Below, piece after piece: positions 15,399-23,243 of a stretch of 26,581 nucleotides of DNA. Numbering within the stretch: position 1 is the stretch's first letter; every line of letters begins with the position of its first letter. The position numbers were made by a program, and so were the translations under genes. This DNA comes from DATKYV01 sp035528275 (lineage in GTDB: Bacteria > Acidobacteriota > Terriglobia > UBA7540). The notes below the pieces were generated by a model. The model had not been told where the DNA came from and searched no databases. It saw only the letters and a program-made list of their open reading frames with translations. The stretch covers positions 1 through 26,581 of the forward strand of contig DATKYV010000207.1 of NCBI GenBank assembly GCA_035528275.1, written 5' to 3'.

Positions 15399-15959
15399 TC
15401 ACTTCTTATGAGAAGGTCTGATGGCAAACAGCGATTCCCCATATTCCACGGGCTGCCCGTTTTCGACGTAAACCCGCACGATTTCACCGGCCACTTCGGA
15501 CTCGATCTCGTTCATGAGTTTCATGGCTTCGATGATGCAAAGCACCTGGCCCACCTGGACTACATCGCCGAGGCTCACAAAGGGCGGGGCGTTGGGAGCG
15601 GGGCCTTCATAATAGGTCCCCACAATCGGCGACTTGATGATGTATAGCCCTTCCGTGGACTCCGGTGTGGGCGCCTCCACAGGAGCCGGGACCGGGGCAG
15701 ACGACTCGACGCTGGGGGGAGGAGGTGGCGAGGGAGAGTAAGCCGGTGTGGGGCCGGGAAACCCGACCGGAGGAGCAGCCGGCCCCGGTGCTGGCTCGAC
15801 CGTTTTCCCCCGCTTGATGTGAACCCTCACCCCACCTTTTTCCATCTCGAACTCGGTGATTTCCCGGTCGATGAGGACATCGATGAGCTCCCGGATTTCC
15901 CTGAGGTTCCAAGCGCTCTCGGAACCCTCTTTCCCTCGCCGTGGATTCTTACCAGGCAT
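15399..15959 (-). CDS. accB: Acetyl-CoA carboxylase, biotin carboxyl carrier protein
   Basis: AccB carries the biotin that shuttles CO2 between AccC and the carboxyltransferase. The 186-residue protein has three parts. The N-terminal helical region (LREIRELIDVLIDREITEFE, about 19-38) is typical of BCCPs. A Pro/Ala/Ser-rich flexible linker spans about 55-100. The C-terminal biotinyl domain (about 105-186) contains IIEAMKLMNEIESEV with the biotinylated Lys, preceded by SPIVGTYYEGPAP, which includes the BCCP-type 'thumb' region. Start ATG 15959 has GGGAG 8 nt upstream. The gene sits between pepP (21 bp) and accC, the conserved accBC order. Confidence 0.96.
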   Translation of the reverse strand: MPGKNPRRGKEGSESAWNLREIRELIDVLIDREITEFEMEKGGVRVHIKRGKTVEPAPGPAAPPVGFPGPTPAYSPSPPPPPSVESSAPVPAPVEAPTPESTEGLYIIKSPIVGTYYEGPAPNAPPFVSLGDVVQVGQVLCIIEAMKLMNEIESEVAGEIVRVYVENGQPVEYGESLFAIRPSHKK

Positions 15960-15979
15960 TTAGGTCATCTCCCAAGTCG

Positions 15980-17080
15980 CTAGTCAGTGAACCAAGCGTC
16001 TTTCGAAACAAGGGTGAGGATTTCCGGGCCGCCGGCGCCAACCAGAACCGTGTCCTCGATACGAATGCCGCCCAGTCCCTCGATGTAGATCCCGGGCTCC
16101 GCCGTGACCACGCAGCCAGGCTTCAAGGACGATCTTTCACCGCGACCCAGCCGGGGCCTTTCGTGGATGTCGAGGCCTACTCCGTGGCCGGTGCTGTGCG
16201 TAAAGTATCGCGCCAACCCGCGGCGCGCAAGCTCACCGCGGGCAGCAGCGTCTACGTCGCCCGCCAGGGCATGCGCCCGAAGACTTTCGACAGCCCGCAA
16301 TTGGGAGCGGCGCACGGCATCGTACAGGCCTCGAATACGCCTCGGAGGACTGCCCAGGTAGACAGTCCGCGTCATATCCGCGACGTAGCCGCTAAGTCTA
16401 GCACCGAGGTCAAAGATAACCAACTCATTTTTTCTCAACAACTTGGCGGAAGGACGAGCATGGGGGAATGCGCTCCGGGGCCCCGAAGCCACAATGGTTT
16501 CGAACGCCCGGCCCTCAGCCCCTTTCCGTCTCATCCGATATTCGATTTCGGCCGCGAGATCGGATTCCCGCACCCCGGGCCGCGTCTGCCTCAGCACTTC
16601 CTTGAAAACCTTCGCCGTCAGGCGACATGCCTCACGGATGCATTGGACTTCCACCTCGTCCTTGACGTACCGCAAGTCTTCAATCAAGGTCCCGGCGGAA
16701 ATCAGCCTCCCTCGACCCGGCAGTCCCTGCTTCAGGTTGGGGTACTCTGCACACGTCAGGTGAGTGTCTTCAAAAGCCACTCTCTGGGCTCTCTTCTTTT
16801 TAAGCCATGCGACGGCCGCCTTGAGAAGCCCGCCCCTTTCTTCCAAGACCTCCACGCCCCGCGCTTCCTCTCGCGCCTGAAGCGTGTAACGAGGGTCCAC
16901 CCACAATAGACCCTCACGAAGGCCGATCACCGCAACCCCCGCACTGCCCCGAAAGCCCGTGAGGTAAAAAACGTTCGTGGGGTTGGAGACTAGCAGGAAG
17001 GACCACCGGCGGCGCTCAAGAAGCGCGCGCAGCCTCTCCTGGCGGGGCGCGATGGGGTCGATTCCGACGGGAGAATTCAT
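15980..17080 (-). CDS. pepP: Xaa-Pro aminopeptidase (M24 family)
   Basis: A metallo-aminopeptidase that removes N-terminal residues preceding proline; 366 residues from ATG 17080. The N-terminal creatinase-like domain (about 1-130) contains FLLVSNPTNVFYLTGFRGS. The C-terminal pita-bread domain holds all five metal ligands: two Asp in VIFDLGARLSGYVADMTR, His in STGHGVGLDIHERP, and two Glu in VVTAEPGIYIEGLGG and IRIEDTVLV. The adjacent genes accB and accC follow on the same strand, an arrangement shared by many bacteria. The ATG lacks a nearby Shine-Dalgarno sequence; the only strong one is locked in a terminator-like hairpin 14 nt upstream. An in-frame TTG at 17092 is possible but less likely. 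Confidence 0.93.
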   Translation of the reverse strand: MNSPVGIDPIAPRQERLRALLERRRWSFLLVSNPTNVFYLTGFRGSAGVAVIGLREGLLWVDPRYTLQAREEARGVEVLEERGGLLKAAVAWLKKKRAQRVAFEDTHLTCAEYPNLKQGLPGRGRLISAGTLIEDLRYVKDEVEVQCIREACRLTAKVFKEVLRQTRPGVRESDLAAEIEYRMRRKGAEGRAFETIVASGPRSAFPHARPSAKLLRKNELVIFDLGARLSGYVADMTRTVYLGSPPRRIRGLYDAVRRSQLRAVESLRAHALAGDVDAAARGELARRGLARYFTHSTGHGVGLDIHERPRLGRGERSSLKPGCVVTAEPGIYIEGLGGIRIEDTVLVGAGGPEILTLVSKDAWFTD

Positions 17081-17084
17081 GAAG

Positions 17085-17119
17085 AGAAACAAAAAGGAGG
17101 AGACTCCCGTCTCCTCCTT
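17085..17119 (-). terminator. Intrinsic terminator after pilQ
   Basis: On the minus strand, a perfect 11-bp stem (17119-17109 with 17104-17094) and 4-nt GGGA loop is followed directly by a T-rich run (TTTTTGTTT counting the end of the stem). This is a textbook rho-independent terminator 36 bp after the pilQ stop, ending the pil operon. Unusually, its 5' arm begins AAGGAGG, a perfect anti-16S match, and the pepP start codon follows 14 nt after the stem, so it may also affect pepP. Confidence 0.8.
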
Positions 17120-17154
17120 CCAACGAACCTATTGGCCGAGGTCTCAGGCCAATC

Positions 17155-19635
17155 TTACCCCGGCAGGACCTTGGGCGAAACGAAGAACAGCAGCTCCTGT
17201 TCGGAGTCTGAAACGCCGCTGCTCTTAAACAGGTTCCCGATGATTGGAATGCTGCCAAGCAAGGGAACTCGCGAAGAGTTCTTCCGCCGCGCGGAAACGG
17301 TCACTCCACCGAACACCACCGTCCCGCCGTCGGGGACCAGAACCTGCGTCGTAGCCTGCTGGGTGTCGATGCTCGGGCCCGCCCCCGTCAGCACCAGCCC
17401 GGGCCTGGCGTTTGTGACGTTGATATCCAGGAAGATGTATCCATCTTCCGTGACTTGGGGCGTTACTCGCAGGGTCAGCGTCGCGTTCACGTACTGGATG
17501 CTGATGGTGTTGTTGATGGTCGTCTGAATGGGGATTTGGGTTCCTTGCTGCACCGTCCCCGGCACGTTGTTCTGCGTCACGATGGAAGGACGGGAGAGCG
17601 TTTTAGCCTGGCTGTGCGTCTCCGCCGCGGCGATGGCCGCGTTGATGGCATAGCGCGCTCCGGCGTTCGATATGGCAAAGACTCCGAAGCCACCCACCGA
17701 CGGGGTGTTGACTTCGACTGAAGGCGAGAAGCCGACGTTCCCTGAAGCGCTCCCCATCGACCCGTCCCCCGTTCCCGCGGCAGTCGTCGTCGTACCGGCG
17801 GGGTTTGCGTAAGCCGCAGAAAGAGCCGTTGCCAGGTCGCGCGAGAAAGCCGAGGTCGCCAGAACGATGCGAGCCTCAATCTGCACTTGTTTTGCCTTCT
17901 TGTCGAGCCGCGTGATAATCGACTCAATTATGGGAATCTGGGTCTGAATGTCGGAGATGATCAGGGTGTTGGCCCTCTCGTCGACGAGGATGTTGCCGCG
18001 CTTGCTGAGCGCGCCTCCACCCACCCAGGATTTCAGCATGGTGGCGATCGTCGAGGCCTTGGCGTAGTTCACAGGACGGAACACCGTGACCAGCGGTTGA
18101 GCTTCCTCGCGGGCCGCCGCCAGCTTGACTGTCGCTTCCTGTTCTGCGGTCAGTGTCTCCATCCGCGCAATCCGCAGGACGTTACCCTCCAACGTTCGCC
18201 CCAGGCGATTGTTCTTGAGTACGATATCCAGGGCTTGGTCCCAGGGCACAGCATCCAACACCAACGTAACATTCCCCGTCACGTTGGGGTCCACGATGAT
18301 GTTTAGCCCGCTGATTTCGTGAATCAGGCGGAAGAAGTCTTTCAGGTCAACGTCTTTCAAGTTCAGGGAGATAGGTTCCCCGGTGTATTGAGCTGGCGCT
18401 TCTTCAGCTACCCCACCTTGCCCCTGGGGCGCGGCGGAGAAAACACCCGACCTTCCTACCAGGGTCATGGCAGCGCGCGCAGCTTGGAGGGCTTCGGGCG
18501 AATCCTCGTTGGTTTCCGACTTCTTGGGAGCCGCCGCTACCTCCTGCGACCCCGCAGCAGCGGGCAGGGTGTTCTGAAGGTCGATGCTGGTGGGCGTCGC
18601 GGCTACGGTCTGCGTCGTGGTCGTAGTCACCACGCTAGGCGCCTTTTCCGGTTTGGGAGCGGGGGTCTGCTCGGCTGGCTCAGCCGCCGTCTCCTTCCCC
18701 TGATCCACAGCCACCCTTTCAATCCGCTTCTCTTCTTGGGGCTTGGCAGGGGGTGTTGCCGCCGGTTGGGGGGCCTTGACCTGGTTTTCCGATCCCTTCC
18801 CCTTCAGTTCAACGCGCACTCCCCCCGCAACGGCGTGAACATCGTAGCGCGGTTTGCCAATGAGATCTGCCACGACGCGAACAACTGCCGGGTTGCTCTC
18901 CCGAAATTGACCTACACGCACTCCTTTCAGAACCGCAGATTCAGCTTCGTAGATCTTCTTGTCTGTCGCCCTCTCCGCCCCTTCGAAGTCAACAACAAGG
19001 CGCGGCGGATCGTCCAGTTGAAAGACGGTGTAGGGGAGCTTGTGGCTTGTCTCAATGTCCACCAGGGTTTCCCCCGCCTTACCGGTCACGATCGTTACGC
19101 CCAGCACAGTCCCCGGCCCTGCAGGAGCAGCTTGTGGGGCAGGCTCGCTGGGGGCTTCCGTGGGTTTGGCAGGAGCAGGAGCCGTTGGAGCGACAGTTGC
19201 CACAGATCGGCTCAAACCCGGGCTTACTGGTGCGAAGAAAATGTGCAGGCCTTCCGCGTCCCGCTTCGCAGTCACGGGGCCGCCGTGGCTCGCGTCGAGC
19301 TGCACGCGAACGACGGACTGACCGTTCGCATCCGTATACTGCAGGACGCGGTATCCGTCGACCAAGCCCCCAGTCCAATGGCCCGTTTTCGGCAGGTCGC
19401 CCGCTTGTGCACCCTGCAAGTCGACCCACACGGCGCTGTCGGTAGCCTGAACGGTCCGGTAAGAGTAGTCGCCCTCAATGCGGAGGAGGACTTCGCCGCC
19501 CGAGGGTGGTCCGGCAAGCATAACCGCCTTCAGGGACGCTCGGGTCGGTGCGGGAACCTCGCCGCCGGCGGCGACCCCCACCATCCCGAGAATCAAGCAA
19601 ATTACCGTGAGTGAAAGGACAGCTTTTCGTCTCAT
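17155..19635 (-). CDS. pilQ: Type IV pilus outer-membrane secretin PilQ
   Basis: PilQ forms the outer-membrane ring through which the type IV pilus passes. The 826-residue protein begins with a signal peptide (MRRKAVLSLTVICLILGMVG, cleavage near AAGG). Two peptidoglycan-binding AMIN domains follow (about 30-130 and 175-280). Next are a low-complexity Pro/Ala/Thr linker (about 280-410), an STN/N0-like domain (LNLKDVDLKDFFRLIHEISG, about 415-490) and an N1 domain (PVNYAKASTIATMLKSWVG to SIITRLDKKAKQV). The secretin domain fills the C-terminal third, with a Gly/Ser/Thr-rich gate insertion, TLTLRVTPQVTEDGYIFLDI and the signature VPLLGSIPIIGNLFKS near the end. The ATG overlaps the pilP stop (ATGA). 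Length and order fit PilQ. Confidence 0.95.
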   Translation of the reverse strand: MRRKAVLSLTVICLILGMVGVAAGGEVPAPTRASLKAVMLAGPPSGGEVLLRIEGDYSYRTVQATDSAVWVDLQGAQAGDLPKTGHWTGGLVDGYRVLQYTDANGQSVVRVQLDASHGGPVTAKRDAEGLHIFFAPVSPGLSRSVATVAPTAPAPAKPTEAPSEPAPQAAPAGPGTVLGVTIVTGKAGETLVDIETSHKLPYTVFQLDDPPRLVVDFEGAERATDKKIYEAESAVLKGVRVGQFRESNPAVVRVVADLIGKPRYDVHAVAGGVRVELKGKGSENQVKAPQPAATPPAKPQEEKRIERVAVDQGKETAAEPAEQTPAPKPEKAPSVVTTTTTQTVAATPTSIDLQNTLPAAAGSQEVAAAPKKSETNEDSPEALQAARAAMTLVGRSGVFSAAPQGQGGVAEEAPAQYTGEPISLNLKDVDLKDFFRLIHEISGLNIIVDPNVTGNVTLVLDAVPWDQALDIVLKNNRLGRTLEGNVLRIARMETLTAEQEATVKLAAAREEAQPLVTVFRPVNYAKASTIATMLKSWVGGGALSKRGNILVDERANTLIISDIQTQIPIIESIITRLDKKAKQVQIEARIVLATSAFSRDLATALSAAYANPAGTTTTAAGTGDGSMGSASGNVGFSPSVEVNTPSVGGFGVFAISNAGARYAINAAIAAAETHSQAKTLSRPSIVTQNNVPGTVQQGTQIPIQTTINNTISIQYVNATLTLRVTPQVTEDGYIFLDINVTNARPGLVLTGAGPSIDTQQATTQVLVPDGGTVVFGGVTVSARRKNSSRVPLLGSIPIIGNLFKSSGVSDSEQELLFFVSPKVLPG

Positions 19636-20192
19636 CTTCCTTCTCCAGGGCGCTGGCTCAGTCTCTTGACCACTTCGCGGGTTTGCGCCCGACCTTGCTG
19701 GTCAAGGACGTTCTCTCGGAAATAGACCGAGTCAGGGGTAATCTTAGTTACGACGCCGTTATAGACCGCGTCATTCTCCCGAAGGAAATAGGCCCGATTT
19801 GCATTCGTATCCACGACCGCGATCATCTCATTTGTCGCGTCCAGACGGACAATCCCTTCAAGTCTGAGCCGATTGATTACCAAACCGCGCTTGCCCGGTG
19901 GGAGGGGTCCTGTAATTCCGTCCCCTTCCTGCGAGCCTCCCTTGCCCGGCGGAGGCGGAAGCTTGAAGGGATCTCTGCGCCCCTCAATCGCCAACCGGGT
20001 GGGAAGCGGAGCAGGTGCTTGAGTTTTCTTGGCTGCCGGGGCCTTCTTGGCCCCTGTGGCCGCCTGGACTCCAACCCCCGGGGCCGAAGCGGCTCGGACC
20101 GGCAACACCCAACAGCCTGTCGCCAGACTTGCGGCGACCACGAAACTCCACGATGCTCTCATGCCTGCGCGGATCAGCCTTTTCATGACCAT
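19632..20192 (-). CDS. pilP: Type IV pilus assembly protein PilP
   Basis: PilP links the inner-membrane PilN/PilO pair to the PilQ secretin through the periplasm. The 186-residue protein has an N-terminal export signal with a lipobox-like site (SLATGC, Cys near residue 27), an Ala/Pro/Lys-rich linker (about 40-65), and the PilP domain (IEGRRDPFKLPPPPGK, LVINRLRLEGIVRLDATN, AYFLRENDAVYNGVVTKITPDS). The RDPF motif and the LEGI strand are characteristic of the family. Start ATG 20192 is preceded by AGGA 8 nt upstream; ATG 20186 is a fallback. It lies 15 bp after pilO and overlaps pilQ by 4 bp, indicating coupled translation. Confidence 0.9.
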   Translation of the reverse strand: MVMKRLIRAGMRASWSFVVAASLATGCWVLPVRAASAPGVGVQAATGAKKAPAAKKTQAPAPLPTRLAIEGRRDPFKLPPPPGKGGSQEGDGITGPLPPGKRGLVINRLRLEGIVRLDATNEMIAVVDTNANRAYFLRENDAVYNGVVTKITPDSVYFRENVLDQQGRAQTREVVKRLSQRPGEGR

Positions 20193-20207
20193 GTCTGTAA
20201 TCCTGCC

Positions 20208-20855
20208 CTATTTCTTTTGTTGCCCCGGCCTTCCTTGCTGCGGCGGAGGCTGGGGGCGGTTGAAATACGTGACCACAGTGCAGTTCGCCCCCACAGTCTC
20301 ACTGGACTGGACCGTGTATTTACCCATCCCGCCCCCTTCAGGGACGCCCAACACGAGACTCGACACGTTGACACTCACAATTCGTTGCTCGCGCGCCAAA
20401 CGGTCAAAGAAGTTCAATAAGGAATAATAGGTTCCGTCAAGGCGCACGGTAAACGGCATTTCGACGTAGAAGTCCCGTTGAACCAGGGGCTGGGCGACGA
20501 AGGTGCGCATGAAGATGGAGCTTGCGGTAACCGTGTTGTGGACCATCTTGACGAATTCGTCGGTGGCCTGCTCGTCCGGGACAATCGAACGGAGAGTGGC
20601 GAGTTGCTCTCTCAACTGCTCGATTTGGATCAGCAACTCCGCTCGCTGCCTTTCGAATATCTGCTTCTCCTGGTTATCTTTCTTCAGCTTCGCCACCTCC
20701 GCCTGGAGTTGGTCGCGCTTAGCCCTCAGCCCCCAGATCGAATCAAACACCCCCGGGATCCCGTAGAAAAAGACGCCGGCGGCCAGCACCAACGCCACCG
20801 TAGCGAGGATTATCGCCTGGACGGACCCAGGAAGATCATTGAAACCCTTGGCCAT
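20208..20855 (-). CDS. pilO: Type IV pilus inner-membrane protein PilO
   Basis: PilO pairs with PilN in the inner-membrane alignment complex. The 215-residue protein has a short cytoplasmic N-terminus (MAKGFNDLPGSVQ), one TM helix (about 14-34), a coiled coil (RAKRDQLQAEVAKLKKDNQ to LREQLATLRSI, about 43-90) and a ferredoxin-like periplasmic domain (RDFYVEMPFTVRLDGTYYSLLNF, with FFDRLAREQRIVSV). Length and layout match PilO. It ends in a Pro/Gln-rich tail. Start ATG 20855 has a GGAGAGGAAG Shine-Dalgarno region. The gap to pilN is 14 bp. Confidence 0.92.
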   Translation of the reverse strand: MAKGFNDLPGSVQAIILATVALVLAAGVFFYGIPGVFDSIWGLRAKRDQLQAEVAKLKKDNQEKQIFERQRAELLIQIEQLREQLATLRSIVPDEQATDEFVKMVHNTVTASSIFMRTFVAQPLVQRDFYVEMPFTVRLDGTYYSLLNFFDRLAREQRIVSVNVSSLVLGVPEGGGMGKYTVQSSETVGANCTVVTYFNRPQPPPQQGRPGQQKK

Positions 20856-20869
20856 GGTCGCTTCCTCTC

Positions 20870-21502
20870 CTACATCGCCGCTCGCGCCCCGGGAGCGGCA
20901 GGGGTCGCGGCAGGCTTCATTTCGGGGGCCGGCGCCTGGGGCAACCTGTAACGCATGTCGATGTTAAACTTGAATGTTCTGCGGCTGTCCTGGTCGTCCT
21001 GAAAATACTGCCGCAGTTGCACATCCTGAAATCGATCGGAGCGCTTCAATTCGGCAATCAAGTTGGCGATCGCTTGCACCGTGCCCGCCTGGCCGCGCAA
21101 GGCGATCCGGTCTCCGGAGGGATTCACCGCCAGGAGATAGAGGTCATTCACACGATTTACTGTGTTTCCCAAGGCTGTCATGAAGTCCGCCGGGCCGACC
21201 CGACTGTTCTGGAGTGTCGTGATCGTATTCTTCCGCCTTTCCAGCTGTTGCTTCTGCTGGTTCAGGCGCTGGACCTCCGCCCCGATCTGGGCCAGTCGTT
21301 GTTGCTCGATCTTCGCGTCGTCGCGCTCCTTGGTCAGCTTGGTGACTTCGGCGGTCCATATCAACCACAAAGCCCCCACGATGATCGAAGCAACAAGCAA
21401 GCTGCCGACGAAGATAATCGCCTGCTTAGCCGCCGTGGGCGGCGGGCCCGCGACCCTGGCCGCGACGGGCCGGGCTACTCCCAGTAGGTTAATCCTGATC
21501 AT
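20870..21502 (-). CDS. pilN: Type IV pilus inner-membrane protein PilN
   Basis: PilN is a bitopic protein whose cytoplasmic N-terminus docks into PilM. The 210-residue protein starts MIRINLLGVARPV, which matches the conserved PilM-binding INLL motif. It continues with one TM (about 28-50), a coiled coil (TKLTKERDDAKIEQQRLAQI to QLERRKNTITTLQ, about 54-98) and a periplasmic domain (PADFMTALGNTVNRVNDLYLLAV, FQDVQLRQYFQDD). The ATG overlaps the pilM stop by 4 bp (ATGA). The C-terminal 20 residues are Ala/Pro-rich and look non-structural. Confidence 0.93.
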   Translation of the reverse strand: MIRINLLGVARPVAARVAGPPPTAAKQAIIFVGSLLVASIIVGALWLIWTAEVTKLTKERDDAKIEQQRLAQIGAEVQRLNQQKQQLERRKNTITTLQNSRVGPADFMTALGNTVNRVNDLYLLAVNPSGDRIALRGQAGTVQAIANLIAELKRSDRFQDVQLRQYFQDDQDSRRTFKFNIDMRYRLPQAPAPEMKPAATPAAPGARAAM

Positions 21503-22557
21503 GGCGTGTCAAAGCTCCTTAGCGCCAACCCCACTGCGACGCTCATGCGGGGAGCGATGTCGTTAATGTAGCTGGGGTCGATCTTGGAGGGGTTGAAATC
21601 CACCTTACGAAACGGATTTATGACCTCCACCGGGATATTAAACTCTTCCTTCAACAGGTCCACCAAACCCTCGATCCTCGCCGTCCCGCCCGCAACGTAA
21701 ATCTGCTGGATGTTTTCCGTGGTCGTGGTCTGCCGGAAGAAGTCGAAGGTTTTCTGAATTTCCAGAAGCAGGATCTCAGAAACGGACCGAATGTGAGGCC
21801 CCTTCGCCTCCGAATCCACGTTGGGCAATACTTCTCCCTGCTTGAGCCTCTCCGCATCTTCGAAGCTGAGATCGAGCTCCTTTTGCAAGGTGTCAGTGTA
21901 TTGATTCCCGCCCACCGAAACGTCGCGGGTGAACAGCGGCACACCTCCGCGAACGATGTTGATGTTCATGATGCTGGCGCCGATATTTAACAGCGCCGCC
22001 ATCAATTCCGGCGACGGGTTGTAATTCTCCTCAAAGGCGTTCTGCAGCGCAAAAGCGTCGATATCCACCACCATCGGCGACCGACCCGACTGGCTGAGGA
22101 CGTTGGTGTGATTGAGGATCTTGTCGCGCTTGACCGCCACCAGCATGACGTCGAATCCCGATCCCACCGCAGCGGGGCCCAAAACCTCGTAGCTGAGGTT
22201 CACGTCCGACATATCGAAGGGGATGTACTGCTGCGCTTCGTAGGGGATTGCCTCAGCGACCTCTTCAGGTGTACCGGCCACGACCGTGACCCTCTTGACG
22301 ATGACCGAGTGTCCGGACACCGCCGTGGCGACGTTTTTGGTCTTTATCTTGTTGTCGAGGAAAATCTTCTCGATGGCGGTCGAGACCGAGAAAGAGTCCA
22401 TGATCAGGCCATCCACAACCGTGTCCTGGCCCAAGCTCTCCAGGCCCACATTCAGCAGCTCGTATCCCGAGCCCTTCTTCTTGAGCTCCACGGCCTTCAC
22501 GGAACTCGAACCGATGTCCAATCCGACCAGCCCTTTTGATTTTCCAAACCCAAACAT
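21499..22557 (-). CDS. pilM: Type IV pilus assembly ATPase-like protein PilM
   Basis: PilM is a cytoplasmic actin/FtsA-like protein that binds nucleotide and the PilN N-terminus. The 352-residue product has the phosphate-1 motif GLDIGSSSVKAVEL (residues 12-25), ATAVSGHSVIVKRV, VEVINPFRKVDF, an adenosine-type motif in IYVAGGTARIEGLVDLL, and the family middle segment EAIPYEAQQYIPFDMSDV. Length and motifs are typical. Start ATG 22557 (MFGFGKSKG) is usual for the family and lies 12 bp after the small HTH gene's stop, so the two genes are clearly in one transcript. Confidence 0.95.
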   Translation of the reverse strand: MFGFGKSKGLVGLDIGSSSVKAVELKKKGSGYELLNVGLESLGQDTVVDGLIMDSFSVSTAIEKIFLDNKIKTKNVATAVSGHSVIVKRVTVVAGTPEEVAEAIPYEAQQYIPFDMSDVNLSYEVLGPAAVGSGFDVMLVAVKRDKILNHTNVLSQSGRSPMVVDIDAFALQNAFEENYNPSPELMAALLNIGASIMNINIVRGGVPLFTRDVSVGGNQYTDTLQKELDLSFEDAERLKQGEVLPNVDSEAKGPHIRSVSEILLLEIQKTFDFFRQTTTTENIQQIYVAGGTARIEGLVDLLKEEFNIPVEVINPFRKVDFNPSKIDPSYINDIAPRMSVAVGLALRSFDTP

Positions 22558-22569
22558 ATGGAACGCTCC

Positions 22570-22791
22570 CTACCTGGCGCTTGCGCGCCCCCTTCGGGCC
22601 GCGCGCTCGTCGCGATGCGTGCTTTGCTTCTCCATCCAGCGGTCAAGAACGGTCTTCTTGAATTTCCAGCGGTTGCCCAGCTTAAAAGCCGGGATTTTTT
22701 CTTCGTAAACGTACTTATAAAGTGTCTCGCGGGAAACGCCAAGGTATTCCGACGCTGCCCTTATGTCCATAACTTCTCGGGTTTCTGCCAT
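22570..22791 (-). CDS. Small excisionase/MerR-type helix-turn-helix DNA-binding protein
   Basis: A 73-residue protein consisting of one winged-helix domain of the excisionase (HTH_17, MerR-related) class. Its motif is DIRAASEYLGVSRETLYKYV, then EEKIPAFKLGNRWKFKKTVLDRWMEKQ, the canonical 'AA-eyLgvsr-tly-yi--g-iPa-kvG--wrf-k--ld-w' pattern. The tail is basic (Arg/Ala-rich). It lies between the operon promoter and pilM, so it is the first gene of the pil operon. There is no integrase or other phage gene near, so I infer a transcriptional regulator, perhaps autoregulatory, and not a true excisionase. ATG at 22791 is the natural start; an in-frame ATG eight codons in is also possible. Confidence 0.85.
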   Translation of the reverse strand: MAETREVMDIRAASEYLGVSRETLYKYVYEEKIPAFKLGNRWKFKKTVLDRWMEKQSTHRDERAARRGRASAR

Positions 22792-22887
22792 GCTACCAGC
22801 CTGTGTTTAGGAACATCCGCTAGCAATAAAACCGTGATGTCCTGGCGACCTTTCGAAAAGGCCCCTGGAATTGGGGCGTTATTGTGG

Positions 22888-22917
22888 CTTATACGCTTCG
22901 AATTTAGGGGATGTCAA
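22888..22917 (-). promoter_or_regulatory. Sigma70-type promoter for the HTH-pilMNOPQ operon
   Basis: On the minus strand, TTGACA (22917-22912, perfect -35) is followed after 18 bp by TATAAG (22893-22888, five of six). Transcription would start near 22881, leaving a leader of about 90 nt before the HTH gene. The leader includes a short CCCC/GGGG dyad (22862-22877). The AT-rich segment upstream (22918-22980) resembles an UP-element region. This is the best-matching promoter in the window. Confidence 0.72.
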
Positions 22918-23180
22918 GTGTTTTTTTGAATGTATCAGTCGAAATCATAGCATTTGAACGACTAAATATAGGGGGGAAATAGGCAAATCTCCCAAAATCG
23001 AGGGGTCTGTCCCTAAGGAGCCCCCAACATATTGGGGTCATTTTCCCTCGCCGCGGTCTCCAACCCTTCAAGGACGCTATTTCGTGTTTTCTCTTGGTTT
23101 CTTGCCCTCGGCAACCTCTTGCCGCCGCATGATATCCTGTGTGCCGGCTGGGGGCGCCAGATGGGGTCGCCGAGCAGCCG

Positions 23181-23210
23181 TTCCGGGCTTCACATATGTA
23201 TATGTATAAT
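23181..23210 (+). promoter_or_regulatory. Possible promoter for the YkgJ-like gene
   Basis: A perfect TATAAT (23205-23210) lies 33 bp upstream of the start codon, preceded by the alternating run CATATGTATATG. An 18-bp spacer upstream is TTCCGG (23181-23186), a poor -35. A start near 23217 would give a leader of about 27 nt with no clear Shine-Dalgarno sequence before ATG 23244. Confidence 0.4.
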
Positions 23211-23243
23211 GATGCAGACGGGCCCCCTTAGCCTGGACTCTCT

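Larger units (their letters stand above)
22792..23243. other. 452-bp divergent intergenic region (pil operon / YkgJ-like gene)
   Basis: No gene is supported here. It holds the pil promoter (22888-22917), an AT-rich stretch (about 22918-22985), and a hairpin CCCCAA / TTGGGG with CATA loop (23022-23037) followed on the plus strand by TCATTTT. Just before that hairpin is GGGGTCTGTCCC (23002-23013), a motif that also occurs in interspersed palindromic repeats of some bacteria. An open frame starting at 23032 runs into the next gene, but its first 120 residues look like random translation. Confidence 0.5.

Noticed and set aside
13300..17080. TPP riboswitch or other known riboswitch near thiE/acc genes
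   Set aside because: No thi-box-like sequence was seen; thiE directly follows accC with only 22 bp between.
18319..19614. Plus-strand open frame of 431 codons within pilQ
   Set aside because: Antisense to a fully recognisable secretin; Arg/Ser/Gly-rich composition typical of a shadow frame.
23032..23243. N-terminal extension of the second YkgJ frame
   Set aside because: Non-conserved translation of intergenic DNA; the Cys-cluster start lies in the other frame at 23244.
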